Below, piece by piece: positions 28,751 to 36,968 of a stretch of 64,000 nucleotides of DNA; position 1 is the stretch's first letter, and each line of letters begins with the position of its first letter. The position numbers and the translations under genes were made by a program. Source of the stretch: Archangium violaceum Cb vi76 (GTDB lineage Bacteria > Myxococcota > Myxococcia > Myxococcales > Myxococcaceae); the NCBI RefSeq assembly GCF_000733295.1, contig NZ_JPMI01000240.1, positions 103,553 through 167,552 of the forward strand, in the 5' to 3' direction. Below the pieces are notes generated by a model that was not told the origin of the DNA, ran no database searches, and worked only from the letters and a program-made list of their open reading frames with translations.

Positions 28751-28963
28751 ATGAGAGACAGCCGGCTCGTGTCCTTCGTCCTGCTCGTGGGCTTGCTGGT
28801 GACGACGGCCGCGTCCGCCTGTCCCAACTGCGAGACCTCCCAGGTGGTCAAGGCTTCGGTCCTGGGTGAGGACTTCTGGCGCTATCTGGTGATGATGGTC
28901 GTGCCCTTCCTCTTCATCGGGGCCGTCAGCGCTTACCTGTACCGCATCGGGTTGCCGCGGTGA
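28751..28963 (+). CDS. Small exported or membrane protein with CPNC motif
   Basis: This 70-residue protein starts at ATG 28751, with an N-terminal signal (VSFVLLVGLLVTTAASAC), a CPNC pair right after it and a second hydrophobic helix (LVMMVVPFLFIGAVSAYLY) before a short RIGLPR tail. Its stop overlaps a possible GTG start of the next gene (GTGA), and the functional ATG of that gene is 20 nt downstream, so they form an operon. CPNC could bind a metal or form a disulfide. Found next to DUF2243, it may act with that protein. Confidence 0.65.
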   Translation: MRDSRLVSFVLLVGLLVTTAASACPNCETSQVVKASVLGEDFWRYLVMMVVPFLFIGAVSAYLYRIGLPR

Positions 28964-28983
28964 CAGCGGCAAGGGGGAAGTCC

Positions 28984-29514
28984 ATGGCTGGCATTCCACG
29001 GCATCAAGGCGCGCTCATCTCGGCGGGCGTGTTGCTCGGCACGGGCCTGGGCGGCTTCGTCGACGGCATCCTGCTGCACCAGTTGCTCCAGTGGCACAGC
29101 ATGCTCTCGAGCCAGTTGCCACCCACGGACCTCGTCACGATGAAGGTCAACATGTTCTGGGACGGCCTCTTCCATGCCTTCACGTGGCTGATGACGGTGA
29201 TGGGCCTCGGCCTCCTGTGGCGCGCGGGCCAGCGCCCCGAGGTGCCCTGGTCCACGCGCACCTTCGTCGGCGCGCTCTCCATGGGATGGGGTCTCTTCAA
29301 CGTGGTGGAGGGGCTCATCGATCATCACCTGCTGGGCATCCACCACGTCCACCCCGGAGCCGGGCAGCTCGCGTGGGACGTGGGATTCCTCCTCTTCGGG
29401 GCGCTGCTGGTGGGCGCGGGGTGGGGGCTGATACGGGCGGGCCGTCGGGACACCCGGCCTCGTGGCGCGCCCGTGTCCACCGTCCGCGAGCGGCTGGTCG
29501 AGCGGCGGGCCTGA
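28984..29514 (+). CDS. DUF2243 integral membrane protein
   Basis: This 176-residue protein has four hydrophobic segments and the DUF2243 signature GFVDGILLHQLLQWHSML near residue 20, with further His residues at GLFHAFTWLM, EGLIDHHLLGIHHVHPG. ATG 28984 is preferred, as a strong AAGGGGGAAG lies just upstream; a GTG at 28960 is the alternative. The conserved His and Asp within membrane helices suggest metal or heme binding, but no function is known for the family. The last 25 residues are Arg-rich and cytoplasmic. Confidence 0.85.
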   Translation: MAGIPRHQGALISAGVLLGTGLGGFVDGILLHQLLQWHSMLSSQLPPTDLVTMKVNMFWDGLFHAFTWLMTVMGLGLLWRAGQRPEVPWSTRTFVGALSMGWGLFNVVEGLIDHHLLGIHHVHPGAGQLAWDVGFLLFGALLVGAGWGLIRAGRRDTRPRGAPVSTVRERLVERRA

Positions 29515-29614
29515 GCCGTCGCACGTCGCGGGGTTGGCGAGCACCCAGGCAGCCCCGTCCTGGAGGGCCGGGCGCCGTCTCACAAGTCACAGCCACGGGC
29601 TCCATCTCAGCCGG

Positions 29615-29634
29615 ATGCACCTCGACGGGTGCAT
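29615..29634 (+). promoter_or_regulatory. Inverted repeat upstream of the graspetide precursor
   Basis: ATGCACC (29615-29621) and GGTGCAT (29628-29634) form a perfect 7-bp dyad around a 6-nt loop, 9 nt before the AAAGGAG ribosome site of the precursor gene. It may be an operator or a leader hairpin. Role not shown. Confidence 0.4.
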
Positions 29635-29655
29635 TCGCACTCAAAGGAGAACGTG

Positions 29656-29859
29656 ATGCGCAAGACCGGCAAGAAGACCTTCATCGACTACGAGTTGCCC
29701 ACGAAGGACCTGGAGCATGTGCGCGGTGGCAACTCACAGGTCACCACGCTGGCGATAGGTGAGGAGGGCAATGGGTGTGTCACCACCGAGGCGGTGGGCG
29801 AGGAGGGCGGTGGCCCGATCACCACCCAGGCGGTGGGCGAGGAGGGCGGCACCTACTGA
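29656..29859 (+). CDS. Graspetide (plesiocin-like) precursor peptide with three TTxxxxEE repeats
   Basis: This 67-residue peptide starts at ATG 29656, six bases after AAAGGAG. Residues 1-25 form a leader (KKTFIDYELPTKDLEHVRGG) ending in Gly-Gly, followed by a core with three units on an exact 13-residue period: TTLAIGEE (30-37), TTEAVGEE (43-50), TTQAVGEE (56-63). TTxxxxEE is the core consensus of group-2 omega-ester peptides such as plesiocin from Plesiocystis. In these an ATP-grasp ligase joins Thr hydroxyls to Glu carboxyls to make linked bicyclic hairpins, several of which inhibit proteases. No ATP-grasp ligase or exporter gene is nearby, so the enzyme must act from elsewhere or be lost. 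Product identity is inference. Confidence 0.8.
   Translation: MRKTGKKTFIDYELPTKDLEHVRGGNSQVTTLAIGEEGNGCVTTEAVGEEGGGPITTQAVGEEGGTY
29743..29844 (+). repeat. Three 39-bp direct repeats forming the graspetide core
   Basis: Units begin at 29743, 29782 and 29821, each opening ACCAC and containing a gcg-GTGGGCGAGGAGGGC-like stretch. Units two and three are nearly identical; unit one is more diverged (GCGATAGGTGAGGAG). The period matches 13 codons. Recent duplication of a core unit is the simple explanation. Confidence 0.85.
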
Positions 29860-29875
29860 GCTTCCGCGATCCACC

Positions 29876-31144
29876 TCAGCGGCAACCGGTGGCGGAGGGC
29901 GGAAGCGGAGATCCGACGCGATCCAGCCACCCGCGCTCCCGCCACTCCTCCTTGCGGACCTCCACCGCGTGGGACAGGTCGCGCTCGAAGCTGTCGGCGA
30001 GCGCCTGGGCGAACGGCGCATCCTCGACGACGAGCGCCCCCTCCTCGAGCATCGCGCTCGCGTTGGGCTCCAGGTTGTTGGAGCCCACGGCGGTCAACAG
30101 GTCATCCACCACGAGCGTGCGGGCGTACAGGGGCGCGGACTGGTACTCCCAGAGGCGCACGCCGCTCTCCAGCAGCCGCTCGTAGGAGGAACGCTGGGCG
30201 GCGAGCACACCCGCGGTGGCCTCGTAGCCAGGCACGAGGATGCGCACGTCCACGCCCGCGCGGGCCTTGCGGATGAGCGTGTCCACGGTGGCGGCGGTGG
30301 GCACGAAGCAGGCGTTGGTGAGCCACAGCCGGCGCCGCGAGGCCGCCATGAGCACCTGCACCATGCGCTCGGAGTGGCTGAGCGACGGCGAGCCGGTGCT
30401 CGCGACGAAGCCCGCCCGGGCCTCGCCGCGCGGCTCGAGCGTGGGGAAGGCCGACTCCGGCAGCAGCCCTCCGCCCGCTTCCAACCAGTCCCGGGCGAAG
30501 GCCTGCTGCAGCTGGCGCACCGCCGGGCCCTCCACGTGGACATAGGTGTCCCGCCAGGCGTTCGCCGGCGCCGGGGCGGCACGCCATTCCGGCCCCACGC
30601 CGGAGCCTCCCGTGAGGCCGCTGCGCCCATCGCGGATGACGAGCTGCCGGTGGTTGCGCGCCTCCAACCGCTCATCGCTGAACACCACCTCGGCGCCGAC
30701 GAAGGGCCGGAAGGAGCGGACGTCACAATCGGCCCGGACGAGCCGGGGCTCCACCGTGTCCTGGAAGCCCGGACTGTGCAGGGGGTCCACCAGGATGCGG
30801 CACACCACCCCTGGGTGGCGCTCGGAGAGCGCGCGCAGGAGACGCTCCGAGGCCTCGCCTGGCTGCCAGTTGGAGGCGAGCAGGTGGATGGACTCGCGGG
30901 CCTCGCGGATCTCCGCCTCGAGCCGCTCGACGATGCGGGCGTCCTGCACCAACTCCACCACGTGGCCCGTGCGCAGCCCCACGCCCACGGACTGGTACAG
31001 GGCGAGTGACAGCTCCGGCCCCGAGCCCGCGACGTCCTCATGGACGCGCAAGGCTTGGGGGTAGTCGCGGTGGATGCAGGCGGTACCGAGCAGGCAGGCG
31101 AGCAGGACGTGTGGAAGGCGATTCACGGCGGCCAAGCTAGGCAT
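29876..31144 (-). CDS. PLD/cardiolipin-synthase-fold lipoprotein with degenerate HKD motifs
   Basis: This 422-residue protein has a lipoprotein signal (PHVLLACLLGTAC) and the two-half phospholipase D fold of cardiolipin synthases. The first HKD motif reads NHRQLVIRDG, with Gln at the catalytic Lys; the second reads LYARTLVVDD, with Tyr and Arg replacing His and Lys. Flanking fold residues (GLTGGSG, VGSNNLEPNA) are kept. It is therefore probably non-catalytic or uses different chemistry. A GTG at 31126 (VNRLPHVLL) gives a shorter, more usual signal and is an equal candidate start. It is convergent with the graspetide gene, 16 nt apart. Confidence 0.8.
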   Translation of the reverse strand: MPSLAAVNRLPHVLLACLLGTACIHRDYPQALRVHEDVAGSGPELSLALYQSVGVGLRTGHVVELVQDARIVERLEAEIREARESIHLLASNWQPGEASERLLRALSERHPGVVCRILVDPLHSPGFQDTVEPRLVRADCDVRSFRPFVGAEVVFSDERLEARNHRQLVIRDGRSGLTGGSGVGPEWRAAPAPANAWRDTYVHVEGPAVRQLQQAFARDWLEAGGGLLPESAFPTLEPRGEARAGFVASTGSPSLSHSERMVQVLMAASRRRLWLTNACFVPTAATVDTLIRKARAGVDVRILVPGYEATAGVLAAQRSSYERLLESGVRLWEYQSAPLYARTLVVDDLLTAVGSNNLEPNASAMLEEGALVVEDAPFAQALADSFERDLSHAVEVRKEEWRERGWLDRVGSPLPPSATGCR

Positions 31145-31272
31145 TCCCTGGCGAGCCGAGCAGGGGGGACTGGCGGGCAGACGGCCGGGCCCGGTGCGCT
31201 GTCCTGACCCGGGTGCGGGTGCATCCCTACCTTCGCACAGATGACCTGCCAGCCTGGCTGGAGGGAGGCGTG

Positions 31273-31743
31273 ATGGAGTCCTGGAACCGGATGTCGACCG
31301 ACTCGGTGCGTACCCACACACCGGATGGGGTGAACCGGCGGATTGATGCGCGGGTGGAGAAGTGCGTCCAGAGCATGGCCGAGCACATGGATCGCTCGGT
31401 CATCAGCACCTACCTGGAGAAGCTGGAGCGCGAGTGGGACCTGAACCGGGTGGTGACGGTGGCGGCGTCCGCGGTCTCGGTGCTCGGGCTGGTGCTGGCG
31501 GCGAAGGACGGTCCCCGGTGGAAGATCATGAGCGGGGTGGCCGCGGGGCTGCTGCTCCAGCATGGCCTGCTCGGCTTCGGCCCGCTGTCGGAATTGGTGC
31601 GGGCGCTGGGGGTGCGGACGCGGCGGGAGATCGACCTCGAGAAGTTCGCCCTCAAGGCACTGCGGGGCGACTTCGAGCGGATTCCCCACGAGGGGGGCCC
31701 GCTGGCCCGGTCCAACGCCGCGCTGGTGGCGGCGCAGTCCTGA
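31273..31743 (+). CDS. DUF2892/YgaP-like membrane protein
   Basis: This 156-residue protein starts at ATG 31273 right after GGAGGGAGGCGTG. An N-terminal soluble helical part (RVEKCVQSMAEHMDRSVIS) is followed by the DUF2892 hairpin: WDLNRVVTVAASAVSVLGL, then MSGVAAGLLLQHGLLGFGPL. The C-terminal 45 residues are charged. In other proteins this two-helix unit is attached to rhodanese domains; here it is alone. The function is unknown. It runs divergently from the PLD-fold gene. Confidence 0.75.
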   Translation: MESWNRMSTDSVRTHTPDGVNRRIDARVEKCVQSMAEHMDRSVISTYLEKLEREWDLNRVVTVAASAVSVLGLVLAAKDGPRWKIMSGVAAGLLLQHGLLGFGPLSELVRALGVRTRREIDLEKFALKALRGDFERIPHEGGPLARSNAALVAAQS

Positions 31744-31745
31744 GC

Positions 31746-31784
31746 GGGCCGGGGTGAGGGGGTTGCCTGCCCCCACCCCGGGCC
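31746..31784. terminator. GC-rich bidirectional hairpin between convergent genes
   Basis: GGGCCGGGGTGAGGGGG and CCCCCACCCCGGGCC pair with one small bulge around a TTGCCTG loop, just after the DUF2892 stop (31743) and before the convergent stop at 31800. There is no U-run on either strand, so termination efficiency is uncertain. Confidence 0.5.
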
Positions 31785-31799
31785 GTGACGGCGGATGCG

Positions 31800-34700
31800 T
31801 CAGAATCCGCCGAGGTTGGGTCCACCGAGCGTCACGGGAGGCCCGGCGATGCGCTTCTTCTGGGCTCCGGGCGGGTCGCCGTGCCCCTTGAAGAGGTAGC
31901 CCTCGAGCCCGGCGAGGCCGATGGAGAACTGCGTCACCCACCTGTCCGCCGGCCTCGCGGGGGCGTTGATGTCGAACGGGTAGGCGAAGTGCAGGCGCAG
32001 GAGGATGGGTCCCAGGCCCACGTTGACGCCCACGGCGGCATCGAGCACACGCTTGTTCCACATCTCGCGGGCCGAGTTGCCCACACCACCCACGTCGAAG
32101 CCGGCCACACCCATGAGGGTGTTGAGGAAGGCGATGCGGATGAGCGCATCCAGCGGCACGCGCAGCTCCAGCGTGGAGTACAGGTAGTGCTGGCCGAGCA
32201 GCCACTGCTCGTTGCCGAAGGGCACGCCGCGCAGGGTGTCGAAGCTGGAGAGGTAGAAGGACTGGGCGAAGCGTCCACCGAAGTTGGTGCCCGCGCCGCC
32301 GCGCAGCATGACGTGCGTGCTGCCCAGCGGGATGGGGAAGTAGCGCTCCGCGTCCAGGCGCAGGCTGCCGTAGATCTGGCCGTGGAAGGGCTGGACGCCG
32401 GTGGTGACCTCGCTCAGGAACGAGGTGCCGGAGATGGGCACGCCCGTGTAGTGGTAGCGCAGGGTGTTGTAGCCGAAGGCCAGCGAGCCTTCCGTCTGGA
32501 AGCGCAGGCCCGGCCTGTTCCGCTGCCATTCCGAGTACAGGTCGCCAACGCCGTTGATCTCCTGCAGGTTGAGGATGAAGGCGGTACTCGGGTCGAGGAA
32601 GTACGAGGCGCCACCCACGCTGAGGTTGCCTTCCAGGAAGGTGAAGGTACTCAGGGGATAGCGCGCCAGGCCGGTGACGCCGAAGAAGCGCTCACCCGTG
32701 ACGAGCGCGTAGTAGGGCAGCTGGTTGCGGTACTGGCTCAGCGTCTGGTCCACGCGGAAGCGCAGCGACTGGAAGAGGCCGCCGCCGTACATGGTGCGCT
32801 GGGACTGGTTGATGTAGAGCAGGTAGCCGTCCGTGAGGTCGAACGAGCCGTACACGGCCACCTGCATCATCAGGGCGTGGTTGCGCATCCGGTCCGAGGC
32901 CGAGGCGAACATCTGCCCGTAGAAGCCACCGCCGCCCGCTCCGGCGAAGCCCATGATGGGCCCCAGGTCGATGTTCTCCCGGGCGAAGGGCTTGTAGGGC
33001 TCGGCGCCCACCAGCGAGCGCTGGGGCAGGGGGCTCGGCGGGCCCGCCTCGGTCTTGACGGCCTGCGCCACCTCGAAGTTCATCAACTGCTGCGAGCGCA
33101 GCAGGGCCGGCTTGCGCTCACCGGACACGTGGTAGAGCAGCCACAGGTTCCCATCCGGAGCGGGGCTCGGCTCGAAGAGGCCGGTGGTCACGTCCGTGCG
33201 CCGCACGATGCCGCCACCACCGGTGTACTCGTGCAGGTCCGAGCGGCTCTTCTCGTACGCCACGAAGAAGAGGCGGCCCTCGGGCGTCACCGTCGGGTCC
33301 GCATGGTCCCTCGCCTCGGTGGTGAGGCGCTCCACCTTGTCGGCGGCCTCCGGCTTCACCCGGAAGAGGTTGTAGTAGCCGTGCGAGGTGGCGTCCGAGG
33401 TGAAGACGATGCCCGCCGGGCCCCAGGTGAGGCTGCGCTCGGCGTACACGTCGTGGGTGATCTGCCGGGGCTCCACGTCCAGGCCTTGATCCAGCGGCAG
33501 CACGTACACGTCACGCGTGCCCGACTCGTTCAGGCCGACGAAGGCCAGTTGCTTGCCATCCGGAGAGAAGGCCGGCGAGTACGCGGCGATCAGCCCGTGC
33601 TCCGCGAGCTTGTAGGCCACGCGCTGGCCCAGCTCGAAGCGCACCCGGTAGGGCGGCTCCTTGCGCAGTCCGGTGGGGTTGTTGAGGTAGGGGCTGCGGC
33701 CCATGGCCGGTAGCGCGCCGGTCATGGAGATGGGCTCGGCGGTGTGTTTGAAGGACTGGACGTAGATGATGTCGCGTGACAGCGACTCGGCCACGAAGAC
33801 CAGCTTGTCGTCCGTGAGGGCGAAGTTGCGCCCGAAGACGGGGTGCAGCGACTCGTAGCCCGGCACGCCGTCGCCCTGGACCTTCAAGCTCTCCTGGGGC
33901 GCGCGAGGGTCCAACATGATGAGCTGGCTCTGGCCCGTCTCCGGGATGATGCTCCGGTACATGAGCAGCCGGCCATTGGGCGAGCTGTTGAGCGAGGTGA
34001 CGACACCCCGGCGCTCGCGCAGCACGTCGATCTGCGGCGTGCCCTGCTCGGCCTTGAGGTAGGTGCGGTAGGCGCGCTGCTTCAGCCACGCCTCGAACTT
34101 CGCGGCCACCTTCTGCGGCTCGTCCCCGGTGAGCATCTCCACCAGCCCCTCGAAGGGCAGCTCCGGCGACCCCGCCGTGCCGGAGATGAGCTTGGGCGAG
34201 TTGTCGATCACCTTCTGGATGAAGCCCCGGCCGTACGTCTCCTCCAGGAACTGGCAGCGCGCCTGGCCCACCTTGTAGATCCACAGGAAGCCGTAGGGCC
34301 CGGGAGACCAGAAGTCGAGGAAGGCGTACCCGCGTTGCAGGTCCGGGTTGATGAGCAGGTCCCTCACCATCATCTCGCCTTCGGGGTCCAACCCGCCCTT
34401 GGCGTAGAACTCGGCCAGACCCTCGATGAACCAGAGGGGGATGGCGTTGAGGGGGTCTCCGGCCACCTTGGCCTGCTCCGCCAGGAAGCGGACCTTCTGG
34501 ATGGTGAACTGGTGGGCCATTTCGTGGGAGCTGATCTCCCCGAAGAGCCGGTGGTCACCCAGGTAGGGCAGGGCCAGCTCCAGGTTGCCCTGGGTGCTGG
34601 TGACACCCAGCGTTCCCTCGGACACCGCGAAGACGTTGGTCTGCAGGAACTCCTGGTAGCTGCTGTAGAGGATGTACGGGAACGTCTGCGTGGGGACGAA

Positions 34701-35303
34701 CTGGAACCGGTCCACGAGGTAGCGGTAGGCCTCCTCGAGCTGGGGCGCGGCGTACTGGGCCACGTTCCGTTCGCTCTCGTAGAAGTAGAAGCGGACGCCA
34801 CCGCTCTTGGTGCCCAGGGACGTGGCGTAGGCGGGGCCGCCATCCGGCGTGCCTCCGTCGGCCGGCAGGGCGATGGGGACGTAGAGCTCATTGCCCGTGG
34901 CGATGGGCGCGGGCGTCCCCCCATCCCGCTGGTTGTCGACCACGGGGGTGGGGCTGCCCGGCTCGATGGACTCCACGGGGCTGCCACCGGTGCCCTCCTC
35001 GCCCTGCTTGCCGGGCTTGGGCACCTGCTTCGCGTCGGCGGTGGGGACGCCCGGCGAGAGCATCTGCGTGGCGGGGGTGGGACCTCCCGGCGCGCCGGGC
35101 GGCTGCATGTGGGCCCGGTGGGCCGCTGGGGCAGCGACACCCTCGGCCTCCGGGCCCACGAGGATGTCCATGTGCTTCCATTCGAACTCGTACGTGTGCA
35201 CGGGCGAACGTTGAGCTCGCCGTGGAATGACATAGACCTGGGCCAGGGCAGCCTCTGAGAAGACGAGGGCCAGTAGGGTGGCGGTGAGAAGACGTCGATT
35301 CAC
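31800..35303 (-). CDS. Large exported fusion: MA-type metallopeptidase, TolB-like propeller, outer-membrane barrel
   Basis: This 1167-residue protein has a signal peptide (RLLTATLLALVFSEAALAQ) and a Pro/Gly-rich linker (50-165). A peptidase MA-like domain carries HEMAH (260-264) and a downstream third ligand in WFIEGLAEF (Glu294). A middle region of TolB/PD40 beta-propeller blades follows (cues: SPNGRLLMYRSI, SPDGKQLAFVGL, TPEGRLFFVAYEKS). The C-terminal third from about residue 800 has alternating hydrophobic strands like a BamA/TamA-type 16-strand barrel, ending in F. All zinc ligands are present. The likely product is a surface-anchored protease with binding propeller. The substrate is unknown. 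The start is ATG 35303. Confidence 0.8.
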   Translation of the reverse strand: MNRRLLTATLLALVFSEAALAQVYVIPRRAQRSPVHTYEFEWKHMDILVGPEAEGVAAPAAHRAHMQPPGAPGGPTPATQMLSPGVPTADAKQVPKPGKQGEEGTGGSPVESIEPGSPTPVVDNQRDGGTPAPIATGNELYVPIALPADGGTPDGGPAYATSLGTKSGGVRFYFYESERNVAQYAAPQLEEAYRYLVDRFQFVPTQTFPYILYSSYQEFLQTNVFAVSEGTLGVTSTQGNLELALPYLGDHRLFGEISSHEMAHQFTIQKVRFLAEQAKVAGDPLNAIPLWFIEGLAEFYAKGGLDPEGEMMVRDLLINPDLQRGYAFLDFWSPGPYGFLWIYKVGQARCQFLEETYGRGFIQKVIDNSPKLISGTAGSPELPFEGLVEMLTGDEPQKVAAKFEAWLKQRAYRTYLKAEQGTPQIDVLRERRGVVTSLNSSPNGRLLMYRSIIPETGQSQLIMLDPRAPQESLKVQGDGVPGYESLHPVFGRNFALTDDKLVFVAESLSRDIIYVQSFKHTAEPISMTGALPAMGRSPYLNNPTGLRKEPPYRVRFELGQRVAYKLAEHGLIAAYSPAFSPDGKQLAFVGLNESGTRDVYVLPLDQGLDVEPRQITHDVYAERSLTWGPAGIVFTSDATSHGYYNLFRVKPEAADKVERLTTEARDHADPTVTPEGRLFFVAYEKSRSDLHEYTGGGGIVRRTDVTTGLFEPSPAPDGNLWLLYHVSGERKPALLRSQQLMNFEVAQAVKTEAGPPSPLPQRSLVGAEPYKPFARENIDLGPIMGFAGAGGGGFYGQMFASASDRMRNHALMMQVAVYGSFDLTDGYLLYINQSQRTMYGGGLFQSLRFRVDQTLSQYRNQLPYYALVTGERFFGVTGLARYPLSTFTFLEGNLSVGGASYFLDPSTAFILNLQEINGVGDLYSEWQRNRPGLRFQTEGSLAFGYNTLRYHYTGVPISGTSFLSEVTTGVQPFHGQIYGSLRLDAERYFPIPLGSTHVMLRGGAGTNFGGRFAQSFYLSSFDTLRGVPFGNEQWLLGQHYLYSTLELRVPLDALIRIAFLNTLMGVAGFDVGGVGNSAREMWNKRVLDAAVGVNVGLGPILLRLHFAYPFDINAPARPADRWVTQFSIGLAGLEGYLFKGHGDPPGAQKKRIAGPPVTLGGPNLGGF

Positions 35304-35483
35304 AGGCGCGACCTCCCGGGTGGGGAGACGAGGGACTGAGCGAACCTAGGCAGGCCCCCTGATATAGACGAGTGGGCGGCCGAGCGCTTCTGTATGATTG
35401 CTCAGCGTTGCACGTCCTCGCTCCTCCGGGTGTTGGGTGAACCAATGCTTTCGCATCGCTCTGGCGCCCGGTATGGATGGCGC

Positions 35484-36959
35484 ATGAATCGTTCTCTGGT
35501 GGTCATGGCGGGAGCCTGGCTCCTCACCCTTCCTGGATGCCCGAACACGGCGGAGGACAAGCGCGAGTGCGATCTCCCCGCGTTCAACCTGTCCGCATGT
35601 GACCGATCGGGCTTCGCCGAGGTCCAGGCCAATGGGGTCTGGAAGGCCAACGTGACGCTGGATGGCGTGGGCACGCCGACGGCGTTCTTCCTGACGCCCG
35701 AGCAGTCCCAGTCCCTGCTCTTCGCCACCCCGCTCTCGGAGCGCAACGTGGAGGGGGAGACCTTCTACCTGGCCACGGACTACGAGCGCTCCTTCTCGAG
35801 CCTCCGCATCGGGATCGCCGGTTGCGAGGCTCCGGCGCCCAACCAGGTGAAGGGGCAGTTCCGCCGCTGCGTGAACGGGGAGATGGACCTCGAGGGCACC
35901 TTCGAGGCGGTGCGCGTCCAGCGGCCCGCGGGGGAGCAGGAGTCGTCCGGGGTGGAACTGGTGTCGGAGATGGCCCTGCCGCGCGGCATGGCGATGGACG
36001 TCTTCGTGTCGGGGGGCTACGCCTACGTGACGGCGCTCTCGGAGGGCCTCTTCGTCTACGACGTGAGGGAGCCGGCGGCTCCCAGGAAGGTGGCGGAAGT
36101 CACCCCGTCCTCGGACACCTGGTATCGCTCCTGGGTGAAGGGCTCGACGCTCTACCTCACCAGCCGGCTCGAGGGGCTGCTCGTCTATGACGTGAGCAAT
36201 CCGGAGGCCCCCAAGCGGCTCATGGCGCTGCCGGGCTCGACGACCACCGCCCTGGAGGGCTCGGGCCTGGTCGTGGACGGGGACCGGCTCTACATGATGT
36301 CGCCGTCGCCCCGGGCCGAGGTGCTCATCTTCGATGTCTCCAAGCCCGCCTCGCCCTCCCTGCTGACGCGCTACTACGTGCCGCAGAGCGATGCCCTGAA
36401 GGGGGAGTTCCCCGTGGAGGGGGTGGTCTTCGACAACCGCCTCTACCTGGGCCACTGGGCCTTCGGCCTGGCGGTGGTGAACGTGGCGGATGTCTCCAAC
36501 CCCAAGTACCTGGGGCGCTTCGGGTACGACAACGCCACCAGCCGCGCGGTGGCGGTGGGGACCATCGGGGACCGGACCATCGCCTTCGAGGCGAGCGAGG
36601 GCTGGGGCTCCCGGTTGCGTGCCCTGGAAGTGTCCCTGTCGGTGAAAGACGACATGTCGGAAGTTGCCCACATCAACGAGGTTGGCCGGTTCGAGATGGG
36701 CCCGGCGTCCCCGGTGCTCGGTTTGACGCTGGTGGGCACGAAGTTGTACGTCGCTCATAGCCAGGACGGTCTTCGTGTCCTGGACATGTCCAACCCGAGC
36801 ACACCCCGGCAGATTGCCTACTACAATACGTGGCGGGAGACGGATTCAGGCCGGGGACGCGCGTTCCTGGACGGCCTCAGTGGGGTGAAGGTGCCTGGCG
36901 ACGGGTACATCTACGCCACCGAGACGTCCCGGGGGTTGCTCGTCTTCCGTGAGCAGTGA
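35484..36959 (+). CDS. LVIVD-repeat beta-propeller lipoprotein
   Basis: This 491-residue protein starts at ATG 35484 with signal peptide and lipobox LPGC (Cys18 region: AGAWLLTLPGCPN). After a 130-residue N-domain come repeated LVIVD-type blades: GLFVYDVREPAAPRKVAEV, GLLVYDVSNPEAPKRL, VLIFDVSKPASPSLL, GLAVVNVADVSNPKYLG and GLRVLDMSNPSTPRQI. LVIVD propellers are found on cell surfaces and choice-of-anchor proteins; binding partners are unknown. It ends at the stop one base before a GTG of the EAL gene, so the two are probably linked in one transcript. Confidence 0.85.
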   Translation: MNRSLVVMAGAWLLTLPGCPNTAEDKRECDLPAFNLSACDRSGFAEVQANGVWKANVTLDGVGTPTAFFLTPEQSQSLLFATPLSERNVEGETFYLATDYERSFSSLRIGIAGCEAPAPNQVKGQFRRCVNGEMDLEGTFEAVRVQRPAGEQESSGVELVSEMALPRGMAMDVFVSGGYAYVTALSEGLFVYDVREPAAPRKVAEVTPSSDTWYRSWVKGSTLYLTSRLEGLLVYDVSNPEAPKRLMALPGSTTTALEGSGLVVDGDRLYMMSPSPRAEVLIFDVSKPASPSLLTRYYVPQSDALKGEFPVEGVVFDNRLYLGHWAFGLAVVNVADVSNPKYLGRFGYDNATSRAVAVGTIGDRTIAFEASEGWGSRLRALEVSLSVKDDMSEVAHINEVGRFEMGPASPVLGLTLVGTKLYVAHSQDGLRVLDMSNPSTPRQIAYYNTWRETDSGRGRAFLDGLSGVKVPGDGYIYATETSRGLLVFREQ

Positions 36960-36968
36960 GTGAGGCGC

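Noticed and set aside
29734..30021. 95-codon minus-strand frame antisense to the graspetide core
   Set aside because: Its Arg/Ser/Ala sequence is simply the reverse complement of the TTxxxxEE repeats and overlaps the PLD-fold gene end.
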